27,245 nt of DNA from Oppiella nova (GCA_905397405.1 CAJPVJ010000364.1:1-27245); one strand, 5' to 3'; positions 10,412 through 22,254 are shown, counted from the stretch's first letter. The notes: generated by a model from the letters alone, not told the origin. Numbers and translations: made by a program.

Positions 10412-10522
10412 TACACTAATATTAAGCAGAGTTGAAAACTTAATTTGTGTTGCACAAACAGATATAATACATGATTATAATTATTTTATATTATAATTAA
10501 TTTAGGGCGTACTCATTTATAA
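10412..10522 (+). repeat. Conserved intergenic block, copy between C and D
   Basis: This matches the block at 7800-7930 in the same orientation and at a similar place relative to the flanking genes (GCAGAGTTGAAAACTTAATT, then TGTGTTGCACAAACAG). The surrounding 10134-10839 spacer is also alignable with 7553-8427 in pieces, as expected for tandem duplication of a gene-plus-spacer unit. Nothing else is recognised in that spacer. Confidence 0.6.
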
Positions 10523-10839
10523 AATTAATAGTAAAATTAATAAATATTACAGTAAATTCATTATGTTTTATCTATATAATATTAATAAAATTATTTTATG
10601 ATATAACAATAAATATTGAACCACAATTTTTTAGGTTTTACTTTATTTTCATAATAGACGTTAAATTAATGAAAATATAATGTAGTATATTATATTGTGT
10701 GTTGAAATATATTTTATTTTTAAATATATTTTATATGAATCACATAGCATACAAGAAAAATAATTTCAACAATTATTTATTTTAAAATAAAAACACTAGT
10801 ATTTTTAAAAATAAATATACATTAATTTATATAATTAAA

Positions 10840-12738
10840 TTAGCAAGTGAAAATAATATTTCTAATTTGTATTTTATTTTTACAATATTCAGTAATAAAA
10901 CATAGCACCGCTATTATAAAACCAACAATTAAAATAATAATACCATTGCGAAAAAATTCATTTAATTTAATCTTATGTTGTGATTTGTTTGGATCTTTTT
11001 GCATTATTGTAGGATGGTCAAAATGAAATATTAAGTGAGCTCGATACTTAATTTTATGCAACTTTGGTATTAAATTAGAAATAAAATGATGATGTATGCC
11101 GAGTCCCGACTCCAATACGCATTCGTAACTGTGAATTAAAACATCATGTACAATTATTTTAGATATTTAGTAATAGGGTAAATTTAATAAAAGTAATTCC
11201 ACATGAATTAACAAATATAATAATATAATTGTAACTGAAAACCCATAAATTTAATTAGCCTTAAAAAGATCGGTTTATAGCATACATTAACAAAATTTTT
11301 GATCTTTAGCAATTACTAATGTTATAAGTATTAGTAACTTGGCTCTGGAGCCAATGAATGTTAATCTATGGTTTATAGTTTGAGTATACAGTAAATAGAT
11401 CGGTATTTAGTAAATACTATTTACTGTATATATAACAAATTAATGTACGGTAAATAAATATAATACTTACGCTAATTTTATTTTTGCTGTATAGATGAAA
11501 CCTTTCCTGATTGTTAATACTCCTAAATTATATAGATAATTGTGCTTGGAAATCGCAAAATTAGCACGCTCACTTTCGTATAAACTATAAAAATTAGATG
11601 TTTCAATTGAATTTGTAATATAAACGGCCTTGTTGCTAATTATGTCATTAAATGCTTCATCTAATTCGTCAATTTCTATTGTCCGTTTGAGTAAGGTTAC
11701 TTGCGTTTGATTATCGATATAATCGTACCTGTACAATTGTTTTATTAAGTTCGTATGGGATAAAATTTGCAATGAATTGTGCTGGCACAAGTCTTCTAAA
11801 GTATTAACAATTGGTACAGAAGTGACTCGAAAATAGCTTTTTAATAATAAAGATGAAAATGATTTGACAATAAATAACGCGTTCAATATCCACAAAATAC
11901 GTAATATTTCAAAACATAGTGCTTTACTTTTGGATATATTTTCACTGCTGTATAAAATTAACTTCACTGAACCTTGGTTGGTTATTGATCTAATAAAATC
12001 CATAAATAGCATTTGTATATATAATTTATGCTCGCTTAGTTTATAAATTAATATAATGAAAAATATATATGTCAATGAAAATAATACCCAAATCTGAAAA
12101 GTAAAATTATTTAATCTAATTTATTTTATAATATCTATTTATTTGAATATACCTTGAGGTCTAATAGGTTTTTAATCCTAAAATATGATGTATCCACTTG
12201 GAATGTCATCCCAGTTATTATTTGTGCCAAATAACCTTGGTACACCGTAATAATATGATAGTTATAAGGTAAATTGTAGTTATTAACTGTTTTCAATCCT
12301 AGTGAAATTACTTTGAGCTATTTTAAATAATAATTAATATTATTATAATACTACTGTTGTACCAATAAATAATAATTGTAATTTGTAAAAACAAATAAAT
12401 TAATTTTAATTTTGTATTTTATTAAAAATTCTTTTCATAATACTTACTGGATCAGGGCGCATTTTAAAATTAACCGTTACACATAATGTGCACACTACGT
12501 ATTGCACTATGGATAAATCTTGGCCATATAATAGTCGCTAAATAAATGGTGCTGATTAATATATTTAAATTGTATCAAAACATTTTTATGAAAATTATAT
12601 TACCGAATTTGGCATCAAGGTAACTTCTCCTTTATTTATGCAATTATAATTGCATTTTAATAATTTATTATAATCAATCACGTAACTTTTAATTAGACCA
12701 TACATTAATGAAGTTGTTAAGTTATCAATATCAGCCAT
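10840..12738 (-). CDS. Divergent ionotropic receptor D, 5 exons, 433 aa
   Basis: Exons are 12738-12604, 12537-12448, 12317-12153, 12093-11471 and 11128-10840, joined 1302 nt without an internal stop. It is the closest match to B in exon 1 (MADIDNLTTSLMYGL against MAYIDNLTTSLMYGL) and in the flanking sequence upstream of the ATG. The signature set is complete: CNYNC, CTLC, TM1 from IWVLFSLTYIFF, pore stretch ITNQGSVK, TM2 with SFSSLLLKSYF and SVPIVNTLEDL, ESERANFAIS, VLESGL and a final TM3. The last exon differs from B and C in the linker before TM3 (HFDHPTIMQKDPNK). The last intron is 342 nt, longer than in B (199) or C (160), and contains extra sequence with small palindromes around 11340-11430. 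Confidence 0.88.
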
Positions 12739-13512
12739 GTCTAAAGATAAATTAAACTTTACACTAATAATTTTTAAACATAAATATTTTATCAAAAATG
12801 AATTTGTTTATTATTTTTAGCTAAAATAAGATTTTCCTAACATTATTAAATCAAAAATATTTTAATTTTATAATCAATATTTAAACCTTATTAAATATTT
12901 CATGCCTTATAATTATTTATGCCAGGTTCAATTGATTTACATTTAATTATAATATTTTCAAAATATGATTATATATAATTATACCCACTTATTCTCAACA
13001 TATTAATTTAATATGTATTTGATGTAAAATAGATAATCGACCCTGTTTTACATATATGTTAAATAACTTAAATACAGTAATTTAAAAAGTTAAATTGAAT
13101 AATTATTTTGTTTTTCTGTTAACAAATCATTTAATTATAATATTAATTAAATAATCTATTAATAATTTGTTATTGAAAATCTTTGTATAATTGGTGATTA
13201 TTCACCAATAAAAATAGGTATACAAGCACTTATATGGAGGTAGACGAGACCAAAGTCTACTATTAGATGATAAAAATAATTATTATTTACTATAATACTT
13301 ATGAATAATACATTAGGATAAAAATTAATTTATAAGTACATACGATATAAAATATATTGTTAAATACCTTCACAAATTCATTGATTATTTATATTTATAT
13401 TTTAATCTAAAAATTTAAAAAATAAATTAAAAAATATTTGATTAAGCATATTTATCAGAATTAAAATATGTACAGTAGTAACAGTATGAATATTAATTTA
13501 ATTTATCAATTT
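12739..13512. other. AT-rich spacer between receptors D and E
   Basis: No gene recognised. About 12795-12845 is shared with the region upstream of receptor B (core AAAATAAGATTTTCCTAACA), and 12845-12900 looks like a worn form of the decayed exon-1 copy at 7458-7551. The remainder is 3' flank of receptor E. Confidence 0.45.
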
Positions 13513-15228
13513 TTAAGTTTGTATATAATAATTTGTATACATAGGTTTATGTAAATTATAATGATTAACACTTTTAAGTAATATAAAATATTTTAGAAAT
13601 TTTATAAAATTAATTACCTCTGTTATAAAGCTAAGTATGGAAATTATAAAACCTACAACTAAGATACTTATTCCATTTCGAAAAACTTCATCGAGGCTAA
13701 TTTTGTTTTGTAAACTTCTGGTATCGTAATGTGGTGTCTCATTTTTAACTTGGTCATATTTACTATTTTCTCTATAGACATTAGATAAACGTGTTATTAT
13801 ATTGGAAATCATATTATGATGAGCATCTAGTCCAGTGTCCAATATTCTTGAAAAACTTTGAAAAAATAAAAATTTATTAATGGGTATGTATTGATTGACC
13901 TACATACAATGTGACCTACAGATATATTCAGACCTCTATAAAATATATTCATAAATACGATTAAAATTGAAAAATAAATAAATTATAAAATTTAAATAAG
14001 TAGGTCAATTGTATTGTCAACATAATTAATTTATTTAATAAATATTAAATATCACTTACGCAAATGTGATTTGTTTTGTATGTGAAAAACCTTTTCTAAT
14101 ATATAATACACCAAGATTATACAGATAACTGTATTTAGATATAAAGAATTTAGCACGCTCACTCTCATATAAGTTATATAGCCTAGATGCTGAAATAGAG
14201 TTAGCGAGGTAAACAATTTTATTAGCCATTATATCGCTCATTAATTGATTTGATTTAACATTTAGCAGACGATTTAATAGCAAGTGTTGAGTGTGATTGG
14301 TGATATAATTATGGGTATATAACTGTTTAATTGCCCTTATACTGGATACAATTGGTAATGATTTATATTGAACTAGGTCATCCAATGTCTCTATAAATGG
14401 CACAGAACTGACCCTAAAATAAATGGTCAATAATAGGGATGTAAACGATTTGGTGATTATTAATGCGCTTAATATCCATATAATTCTTAAAGCATTGAAA
14501 ATTTTATTTTGGATTTTTATTTTTATTTTGTAGACTAATAATGAAATTTGTCCTTGATTTATTAGTATCTTTATAATATCCAAAAATAATGTGTTGATAT
14601 TTATATCACGTCTAATTAATATTTTGAATAAAATCGTAAATATTGTAACAGTTAATAGTATAAGTATCCAAATCTGAATATATATTTTAGGTTTCAATTA
14701 AAATTTTTATTTTACAATATATTAATACCTGTAAATCAAATAGATTTCTAAAACTGAAGTATGATTTATCGGATAGGTTTAATACCCCTGTAATTATTAG
14801 GGCTAAATATCCTTGATAAATCGGTATAATATGATAAAAGTATGGTGCCTTTGGAGTAGTTATAATCTTCAATCCTAGTGATATAATTTGATGCTAATAA
14901 ATATATAAATATTAATTTAAATGAAAATACTGTATCATATCTATTAATAATTATAGTTACAGGGTCACTAATCGTATTACCCAATACCATGCATAAATTA
15001 CATAGTGCGTATTGCACAATAGCTAAATCAACTCCAATTAACTCCTAGATGAAATAAATTATGAATAATTATTTAAGTTTTAAAAGTACTTACAGAGTTT
15101 GATATCAAAGTAGCATTCCCATTATTAATACATTTATATCTACACTTTAATAAATGTTTAAAATTAACAAGATAACTTTGAATAAATCCAAATAAATATG
15201 TGGGGATTAATGAATCGACCTTAGCCAT
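13513..15228 (-). CDS. Divergent ionotropic receptor E, 5 exons, 446 aa
   Basis: Exons are 15228-15094, 15044-14961, 14893-14729, 14673-14060 and 13855-13513, introns 49, 67, 55 and 204 nt; the 1341 joined nucleotides have no internal stop. Exon 1 carries CRYKC and exon 2 is the shortest of the family (28 codons) with CNLC. TM1 starts IWILILLTVTIF; the pore stretch is LINQGQIS; TM2 has SFTSLLLTIYF followed by SVPFIETLDDL. S2 includes ESERAKFFIS and RKGFSHTKQITF. The last exon begins FSRILDTGL, with Asp in place of the usual Glu, and TM3 (FRNGISILVVGFIISIL) is followed by a tail of about 40 residues, longer than in B-D. It groups with A and F in the pore-exon wording rather than with B-D. Confidence 0.87.
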
Positions 15229-15654
15229 ATTATATAAATTATATTCTTTTTTAAATTTATAAAATCTGATATTTGTGTTAAATGAAAGACAAAATATATT
15301 TATGTTTTTAATGTATAATGTTTATTAAATAATAATTTACATACTATATAAATCAATACACAATTACTTGTAAGTATACATGAACTTGCTAATAATACAT
15401 TATTAAATAATAAGTAATTTGCTATACTTAACGAGTTGATGTGTACTTTAATTTATTTGCACCTTACAGTACATTTATAAACATGGTAAAACTAATTAAG
15501 TTCAATTACTTTATAATAAACAACCTATTCGTTAGTATAAATATGTTATGATTACTATAGTATTTATAGATTTTTATTTACAATGATCTAGAATACCAAA
15601 AATTAACAGAGATAATAATTCGTAATGAATAACAAATAATTAATATAACAAACC
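15229..15654. other. AT-rich 5' flank of receptor E
   Basis: I see no gene or repeat structure in this stretch beyond simple A/T-rich sequence. Confidence 0.4.
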
Positions 15655-15720
15655 TATTTCGAAATGTTTCATCAAGTTAATTTGATTAAATGAATTGTCA
15701 TGAAAAGGTATTGTCATAAA
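15655..15720 (-). pseudogene. Remnant of a receptor last exon
   Basis: Read on the minus strand, TTTAATCAAATTAACTTGAT and then GAAACATTTCGAAAT align with the segment before TM3 in intact copies (N-Q/K-I-N/S-L-D-E-x-F-R-N), with one base missing at the Asp codon, so the frame is broken. What follows towards lower coordinates is still rich in Ile/Leu codons, as expected for a worn TM3. No other exon of the same copy was found nearby. It suggests a further array member between E and F has been lost. Confidence 0.5.
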
Positions 15721-16275
15721 GGTATTATTGACCCAATTTAATGTAACATTTATAAATATTTTTATGTAATCATATAATATTGTTGTGGATATTCATGTAT
15801 TTGTATTTCAAATATACTATATCCGATATAAATAAATTAGTGAAATTTATATTTATTATTGTAAGTTATTCAAATACAAAATGATCGTTGCATGTTTTAT
15901 GCATATTTATTAAACATTAAAATAAATTAGATTCAAATTAAATTATTATTCAAATAAAATTTATAATATACAGATTATTTCACAATAGAAATAATGCAGG
16001 AATAATAACAAAATACATTATACTGTATAAATTAAGTTTTTAAAAGTTATTTCGATAAAAATAATAAGTCAATAAATAAATTTTTATTCAAAATTAGATT
16101 AAATGAAGTATCAATAATACTCTAGGTAGTAGTTGATACTTGGTTTGTAATATATAATTGATAGTTAATTTAATAATTAAATAATGATGTAGGCATAGAC
16201 TGTTTCAATAGCTGTTTTTAAAATTATTTAAAAATAATATTTAGGTGTTTCAATAAAGTGATAAATTATTGACAT

Positions 16276-16447
16276 ATGGGTCTCACCTGCAGAAGGGAGA
16301 CATTTATTTTGAAGTGCAAGCTGTAAACATAACCTATTCAATGATTTCAATACTAACACACAGTGTTTCTTAATTATTAAAAGCATTGAATAGGTTATGT
16401 TTACAGCATGCAAAATATTTGTCTCCCTTCTGCATGATGAGACCCAT
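16276..16447. mobile_element. 172-bp hairpin element
   Basis: Inverted arms of about 65-70 bp start ATGGGTCTCA on both strands and run through AGAAGGGAGACA and GCTGTAAACATAACCTATTC, with several mismatches and small indels and a central spacer of about 40 bp. No clear target duplication is seen. An open frame on the minus strand spans it only because of the palindrome and is not a gene. Probably a short non-autonomous DNA transposon, older than the hairpin at 8131. Confidence 0.8.
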
Positions 16448-16583
16448 TTAATGTTTTGTTGCCTGATATAAATCCAGTACATTTTAATTTAAGTCAAATG
16501 CACATTTGTCAGTAAGTTATTTATGTTTAAGTCTTTAAGCTTTTATGAAAATTCTTTTAAAATGGGGTTAAATTGCAATTAAT

Positions 16584-18168
16584 TCAGTGCTGAAAATGAC
16601 CGAATCTTTTTGAATCCATTAAATAAAGAAATATTAATAAAACTAATTCACCCCGCAAATCCACTATTATATAATAATATACTAATTCTGCTATAAAAAT
16701 ATTTACAGATACTATAAATCCAATTATTAAAATTGATACATCATTCCGATACACATCATCAAGGTTGATTTTACTATAATCATTTACTACACTATAGATT
16801 GTATCATTGTTAGAAAATTGTGCCATGATCAAACGCGTTCGTATATTCGTAATGCTATTGTGATGTAAATCCAGTCCGCACTCCAAAACACGTGAAAACC
16901 TTTAATTAGACAAAAGTTACTAGGTTATATTTTGGTGCCAGGTAATTATACAGCAAAACAAAACTTACCCAAATTTTAATTGACTAGTATAGGGAAATCC
17001 TTTTACAATCATAAATGTCTCCAGTCTATAGAGGTAACTATACTCCGATATCTTAAATTTACCACGCTCGCTTTCGAATAAATCATAGAAATTTTTGGCC
17101 GATACTGAAACCACCAAGGCCACAATTTTATTATCAATTATAGGATTTATTAATTGCCCATATTGTATATTTTTTAATCGTTTTATTAACAATTGTTGCG
17201 TTTGTTTATCGATATAATTTTTATAATATAAGCTATTTATAGTCTTATTGTCTGAGTAAATAGGTAATAATTTATATTGAACTAGGTCATCCAATGTCTC
17301 AATAGATGGCACAGAACTGACCCTAAAATAAGTGTTCAATAATAATGACGAAAATGAGTTTGTTACAATTAAAGCACTTATTGTCCAGATAATAATTATG
17401 AGCTGGGTACTGTATTTTTCATGTTTGTAAATTAGGATTCTTAATGAACCTTGTCTACAGTACGACCTGATTATATCCATAATAATTGAGTTCAAATTTA
17501 ATGTACATCTCATTGATTTATAAAATAATATCATAAATGCAATTATCGTAATTAATAAACATGACCAAATCTAGTAAAATAGTTTTTAATTATAATAAAT
17601 TTTAGAATAAAATGAGCGTGCTATTTAATTTATTTAATACCTTATAATCAAACAAATTTCTGAAACTCATTATCGAATTATCGGTTAACAATTTCATCCC
17701 GGTTATTATTTGAGCTTTGTAGCCTAGAGAAACCGGTACTAGGTGATTACGGTAAGGTAGGTAGGAGTCATTCATTTCTTGAAACCCATAATTGATGACG
17801 TTTATAGGGTTCTTGATTTATAAACAAGGTAAATTATAAAATGTTTATTATTATATAAAATTATTATACTTACTGGGTTATTAGTTTTGGTGCTGATGAG
17901 CAAGCATAATTTACATAAAATGAATTGTAAGATTGACAAATCAAAACCGAGAAAAAGTCTCTAAATTTAACATTATATATTAAAAACTTAATTAGTTCAA
18001 CATGGTTATAATAAATATGAATTTACTTACATGACCTCCCAAAAACGTAAAGTTGCCCTTGTTTATACAATTACTATTACATTTTAAATAATTTGTAACA
18101 TTTATAAGGTTATAATACTCAATAAAACCATGAAGGTGACGCGTTTGTAATTTGGCAATGTTATTCAT
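16584..18168 (-). CDS. Divergent ionotropic receptor F, 5 exons, 437 aa
   Basis: Exons are 18168-18031, 17960-17874, 17811-17641, 17570-16969 and 16899-16584, introns all 62-70 nt; joined 1314 nt, no internal stop. Exon 1 has CNSNC, exon 2 CKLC, and exon 3 is two codons longer than in the others (57). The usual VYQGYL motif before TM1 has become VSLGYK. TM1 starts IWSCLLITIIAF, the pore stretch is YCRQGSLR, and TM2 has SFSSLLLNTYF then SVPSIETLDDL. S2 includes ESERGKFKIS and KGFPYTSQLKF. The pore exon ends with GG before its donor, so the junction codon is Gly instead of Ala. The last exon starts FSRVLECGL, TM3 lies within YRNDVSILIIGFIVSV, and a hydrophobic tail of about 35 residues follows. 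It is the most compact gene of the set. Confidence 0.87.
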
Positions 18169-18446
18169 GCTTGTTGATTAATATTGTTAACGTTTATATT
18201 TTTAATAAACTAACATTACATTTGAAAATAGATTTAACAAATGTCAAATAAATAAGGTTGATAATTATTTCTGTATAATTTTATTTTACTAAACTAATAG
18301 AAGTATGATGTTAATATATAAATATTATTAAAATAATATTTTCATTAAACAACACATTTTTATAATAAAATTAATTCCTGAATATAATAAATATATACAG
18401 TATAACTTAATGAATTAATTTTATATCGATTAACTTTAATATTATG
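18169..18446. other. AT-rich 5' flank of receptor F
   Basis: No gene or repeat was recognised in this spacer. Confidence 0.4.
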
Positions 18447-18575
18447 TTTATAAGTGAATACTCCCAAAATACAAAATAAAATTATAATTAATGTAATATT
18501 TGCTAACTGTTTGTGAAATACAAATTAAATTTTCAACTCCGCTTAATATATACGACTATGTTAATGATTTCTCAT
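18447..18575 (-). repeat. Conserved intergenic block, inverted copy between F and G
   Basis: The reverse complement reads GCGGAGTTGAAAATTTAATT, then TGTATTTCACAAACAG, and continues to match the block at 7800-7930 through to GGGAGTATTCACTTATAAAC. Its orientation is opposite to the copies at 7800 and 10412, while the neighbouring genes keep the same direction. The match is therefore not simply a relic of gene-unit duplication in fixed orientation. Confidence 0.55.
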
Positions 18576-18759
18576 ATCCTACTAATAACTCTATAACATA
18601 TTTCAATATTAGTAAATTTAAAAAATTAGTATTTATTTATACTATGAAATTAAAATACAGTAGTATAAAAATTAATTAAATTGTTTTAAAATTTAGCTCT
18701 GTATTAATAAATGAACTTTTATTGCAATATTAATTATATGAATTACTTTAACGCCCTAA

Positions 18760-20915
18760 TTATTGTAATATAACATTATTATAATTATAATATATTAAAA
18801 TATTTTCAAACAACAAACTTATTAATGCTATTATACACCCAAATAATATAATAGGTATATTATTACGGGATGCTTCAGATAAGGTTATTGTTGCAAAATC
18901 ACTGGGTAGTGAAATTGCCTCGGTCAAATTAGCATTTTTATAATAAACATGTATTATTCGGGTTGTAAAGTCGCTTACAATATAATGATGAACATCTAGT
19001 CCAGTTTCCAAAACTTGTTTAAATCTATATATTTTTTAAATATTATATATTGTTAGTGCTACTAATAACATGATTAATTTTCATAATACATACAAAAATC
19101 TTAATTGTTTATTTTTCGAGAATCCTTTGGGAATCCTAAACATACCATAGCTTTGTAGATATTTATGATCAGAAATTGAAAATTTACTGTGATCACTTAT
19201 ATATAAATTGTAAATTTGTTTCATATTGACTGAATCTCTAATATAAACTATTTTATTATTTATAAGAAGATTGATCATGGTTTTATTCATATGATAACCC
19301 TTAAACCTGGCTGAAATGCCTTTTGCACACTTGGGACTAATTGTCCTAGTTTGAACTAAATGATCAATTATATAAGGGTTTATTGTAACACCCATGGTCG
19401 ATTCACAAAATTCATCAAATGTATCGATACTTGGCTTATAATCTTGCTTAAAATATGTGTTTAGCAAAATACTAGTAAATGATTTTGTTAAAATTGACAT
19501 GCACAATATCCATACTATACAGATTATATTTATTGGGATTCTTCTTAATTTGTTTAAGGTGCTTATTTTATAACGAAATTTTAAAAACGTAATATGGTCT
19601 TGGTTTGTTAGCGATTGCATAATATCTATGATTAACGAGCTAATTTTTAAAATATTTCTGGACATGATATTTAGCAATAACACGATAATTATTGACATTG
19701 AGAATATAAGTAGCCAAACCTAGTTTTTAAAAAAGTATCATTAAATCAAGGTTACAATATTGTATTATGGTAAAATTGTAAAGTAAATAAAATTCCTATT
19801 AACCTTATATTCAAACAAATATGTCCAGTTAAAATATGAATTATTCTTTAATGGTGTCAAACCAGACATAATTTCAGCTAGATACCCCACATACATTGGT
19901 ATCATATGAAAACTATAAGGCATATAAACATTGCTTGCTCCGTCGATTCGCAGCGTGATTGTGGGTGCCTAGTATCATTTAAAAATAAAAATTTTAAAAT
20001 GCTATAAAATAAATCCGGTAAACACATAATTATGATCCGGTAAAAGTCTTTTTAAATAGTGTTTGTTATAAACTATAACTTAGGAGCAAAGCCTTAATAT
20101 TAGCCAGCATATTCATCAAATTTATCGATAATAAACTAATGCAAAAATATGAATGTTTAAACATAAGTAAAAAAAATCATTTTAATTTTTAATATTTTAT
20201 TCATTTTATATTTAAAATAAACCAATGGAAATAATCAAGGTTTAAAAAGCTATTCTTTATATTAATGATTTAATCACAAGTATTGAATATACTGTACTAA
20301 TAAATGCATACTACCATAAGTTTATTGATTACACATCAGCTTATATTTGTGATGAATATGCTGGCTAATATTAAGGTTTTGCACCTAAATTATAATTTAT
20401 AACAAAAACTATTTAAACACTATTTAAACATTATTTAAAAAGACTTTTACCGGATCTTACTCATAATAATTTAATTAATTAAAAACATTTTCTTATATGA
20501 AATATTAATTAAATTTAAATCTATAATATATAGTTTTAATTAATTTAATGAGATGTCATTTAATAATGAGTTTTTTCAAAACTGTTAAATGTTATTATAA
20601 TTACTAGTTTTCATACGTTTTGAATTGGTTTAACCCCGATAATGAAACAGAATCGGCATAATATGTATTCAAGAATAGTAAGATCGCGTGCGAAAAAAGT
20701 GTCCTGTATGAATTTAAAAGATTAAAAATTCTAAACCAGAAAACCTTTTAACTAAATTATTTTGATACTACCGAATAAATTTGCACCGCTAGGTAATACC
20801 GTGTAGTACAATTATTGTTGCATACCAAAGCAGTGTTGACAATATTTCGCCATTTACAATATGGAAATAAATTGAAAAAATAACCATACTTGAATACTTG
20901 CACATTGATATTCAT
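18760..20915 (-). CDS. Divergent ionotropic receptor G, 5 exons, 428 aa
   Basis: The most divergent complete copy. Exons are 20915-20772, 20703-20617, 19968-19804, 19719-19094 and 19024-18760; joined 1287 nt, no internal stop. Exons 1 and 2 were found by homology: exon 1 ends VCNNNC plus about 12 residues, and exon 2 (starting DTFFARDLTILEYILC) keeps the second cysteine pair as CRFC. TM1 starts VWLLIFSMSI rather than IW. The pore stretch is LTNQDHIT, with Asp in place of the Gly found in every sister. TM2 has SFTSILLNTYF, and the following segment reads KPSIDTFDEF. The SER motif in S2 is replaced by SDHSKFSIS. The last exon starts FKQVLETGL; TM3 is in NNIPIILFGCIIALIS. The 648-nt intron between exons 3 and 2 contains a 423-bp inverted-repeat element. 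Splice sites and frame remain intact. Confidence 0.8.
20034..20456. mobile_element. 423-bp inverted-repeat element in an intron of receptor G
   Basis: Both ends read GATCCGGTAAAAGTCTTTTT inward. The arms extend over 100 bp and include TTAATATTAGCCAGCATATT on the left strand and its complement on the right. The right arm carries a small internal duplication of an ATTTAAACA-type segment. No transposase frame is present. Target duplication is uncertain: a 9-bp near match (CATAATTAT and CATAATAAT) exists but is offset by 5 bp on the right. The element sits between exons 3 and 2 without disturbing either splice site. Confidence 0.85.
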
Positions 20916-21817
20916 GGTCTAGCAATTAAGATTAAACAGCAATTAATTTGTAAAATAATAATTATTTTTTGTAGTGTCACTTATGAAAATAAAATATTAA
21001 TATATTTATAGCTGTTTGCTAATTTGTTTTGTATATATTATCTGATATAAATAAACCTTCTGAGTGCAACTTTTTATATACCTGCATTCAGGTCATTATT
21101 GCAAAATATTAACAATCTAGATAATTATTTCATAATGTTATTAATATCGATTATTCAATTAATATAATAATGATGACTATTTTAAAAATAACTCTAATAA
21201 ATTAATTTGCGTTCACTATAGAAATATTTTTATGATCTTGCATAACAAAATTGTACATACATTTTAATTAAATTAAGTAATTTCATTTTCAAAATTAAAA
21301 AATAATGATATATATAAAATTTAATTTACAGTTATTATGTTATATATTACATACAAATTAATAGTTATTTATAACATAACATGATTATATCATATAAATG
21401 TTATTTTATAACAATATCATGTGTGGTTTGCATTAAAAATAATTTTATCATGCTTTTATGAACATAAACAATTAATTAATTAAATAATCAATATGAATCT
21501 TATTTGCTATTAATCTAATATAAATTTTCGCTAAATCGGGAATATTCATAGTATTTTAATTACTATGCTAATTATCAATGTTAATCGTTTATAAATGTTT
21601 ATAAATTATAATAATTATAAATTATAATTATTACAATTATAAATGTTTTCAATGTTAAACGATGGGGTCATATTAATTTAATTCTTATTCATATACAAAC
21701 TGCAATTAAGATTATACTGTACTCAAACACTATGTTCACTATTTACTTTGATTGACTTATGTAACTTATCAGACTACTTATTTTTAATTTAATATTTTAT
21801 TTTGTAAATTCATTTAA
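20916..21817. other. AT-rich 5' flank of receptor G
   Basis: About 900 bp without a recognisable gene. A run of short A/T palindromes lies near 21590-21650. Nothing else can be supported. Confidence 0.4.
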
Positions 21818-21825
21818 AGTACAGT

Positions 21826-22254
21826 CAGTGTGACCAACTGTCCTTTATTGTAGAGGACAGTCCTCTATTTAGGGTGTCTGTCCTCTGTGCTTTAAATGAG
21901 AAATAGTGGACATTGAATGTCCTTTATTTGTGAAAATTATAAAATGGCTTATTTAGAAAAATAATTGCAACATAAAACTCCTATGTAAATTGCATTTCAC
22001 ATTATAATCATAATAAAATACATTATCATTTAACTAAATTGTATTTAATATGTAAATTTATAAGAAATATGTAAAAGAACTAATGACAAAATTAGACAAA
22101 AATTTCTGCTGTTAGTGAGATCAACAGAAAAAATATTTTCAAAAAATTGTAATTCAATTCCACTATAAAATATGTTGTCCACTATTTGTCCTCTATTTAT
22201 TCAATTATTTTATAGAAATGTCCACTAATTACGAAACTTGAGTTGGTCACACTG
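21826..22254. mobile_element. Non-autonomous hAT-type element, 429 bp, perfect 8-bp TSD
   Basis: Ends are CAGTGTGACCAACTGTCC on the left and AGTTGGTCACACTG on the right. Identical flanking octamers AGTACAGT occupy 21818-21825 and 22255-22262, the duplication length typical of hAT elements. Inside, short motifs related to GTCCTCTATTT recur near both ends. No coding region. The terminal sequence resembles the 142-bp element at 3723, so both may have been moved by the same transposase. Confidence 0.92.

Noticed and set aside
11280-11440. Small palindromes in the last intron of D as a transposon
   Set aside because: The palindromes are short and scattered; no paired ends or target duplication could be defined.
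5754-12046. Plus-strand open frames opposite the pore exons of B, C and D (for example 5754-5954, 9036-9242, 9270-9452, 11864-12046)
   Set aside because: They recur only because the sense exons are conserved. They have no independent motifs and lie antisense to well-supported receptor exons.
16228-16482. Minus-strand open frame of 84 codons
   Set aside because: It spans the inverted repeat at 16276-16447, so its openness comes from the palindromic element.
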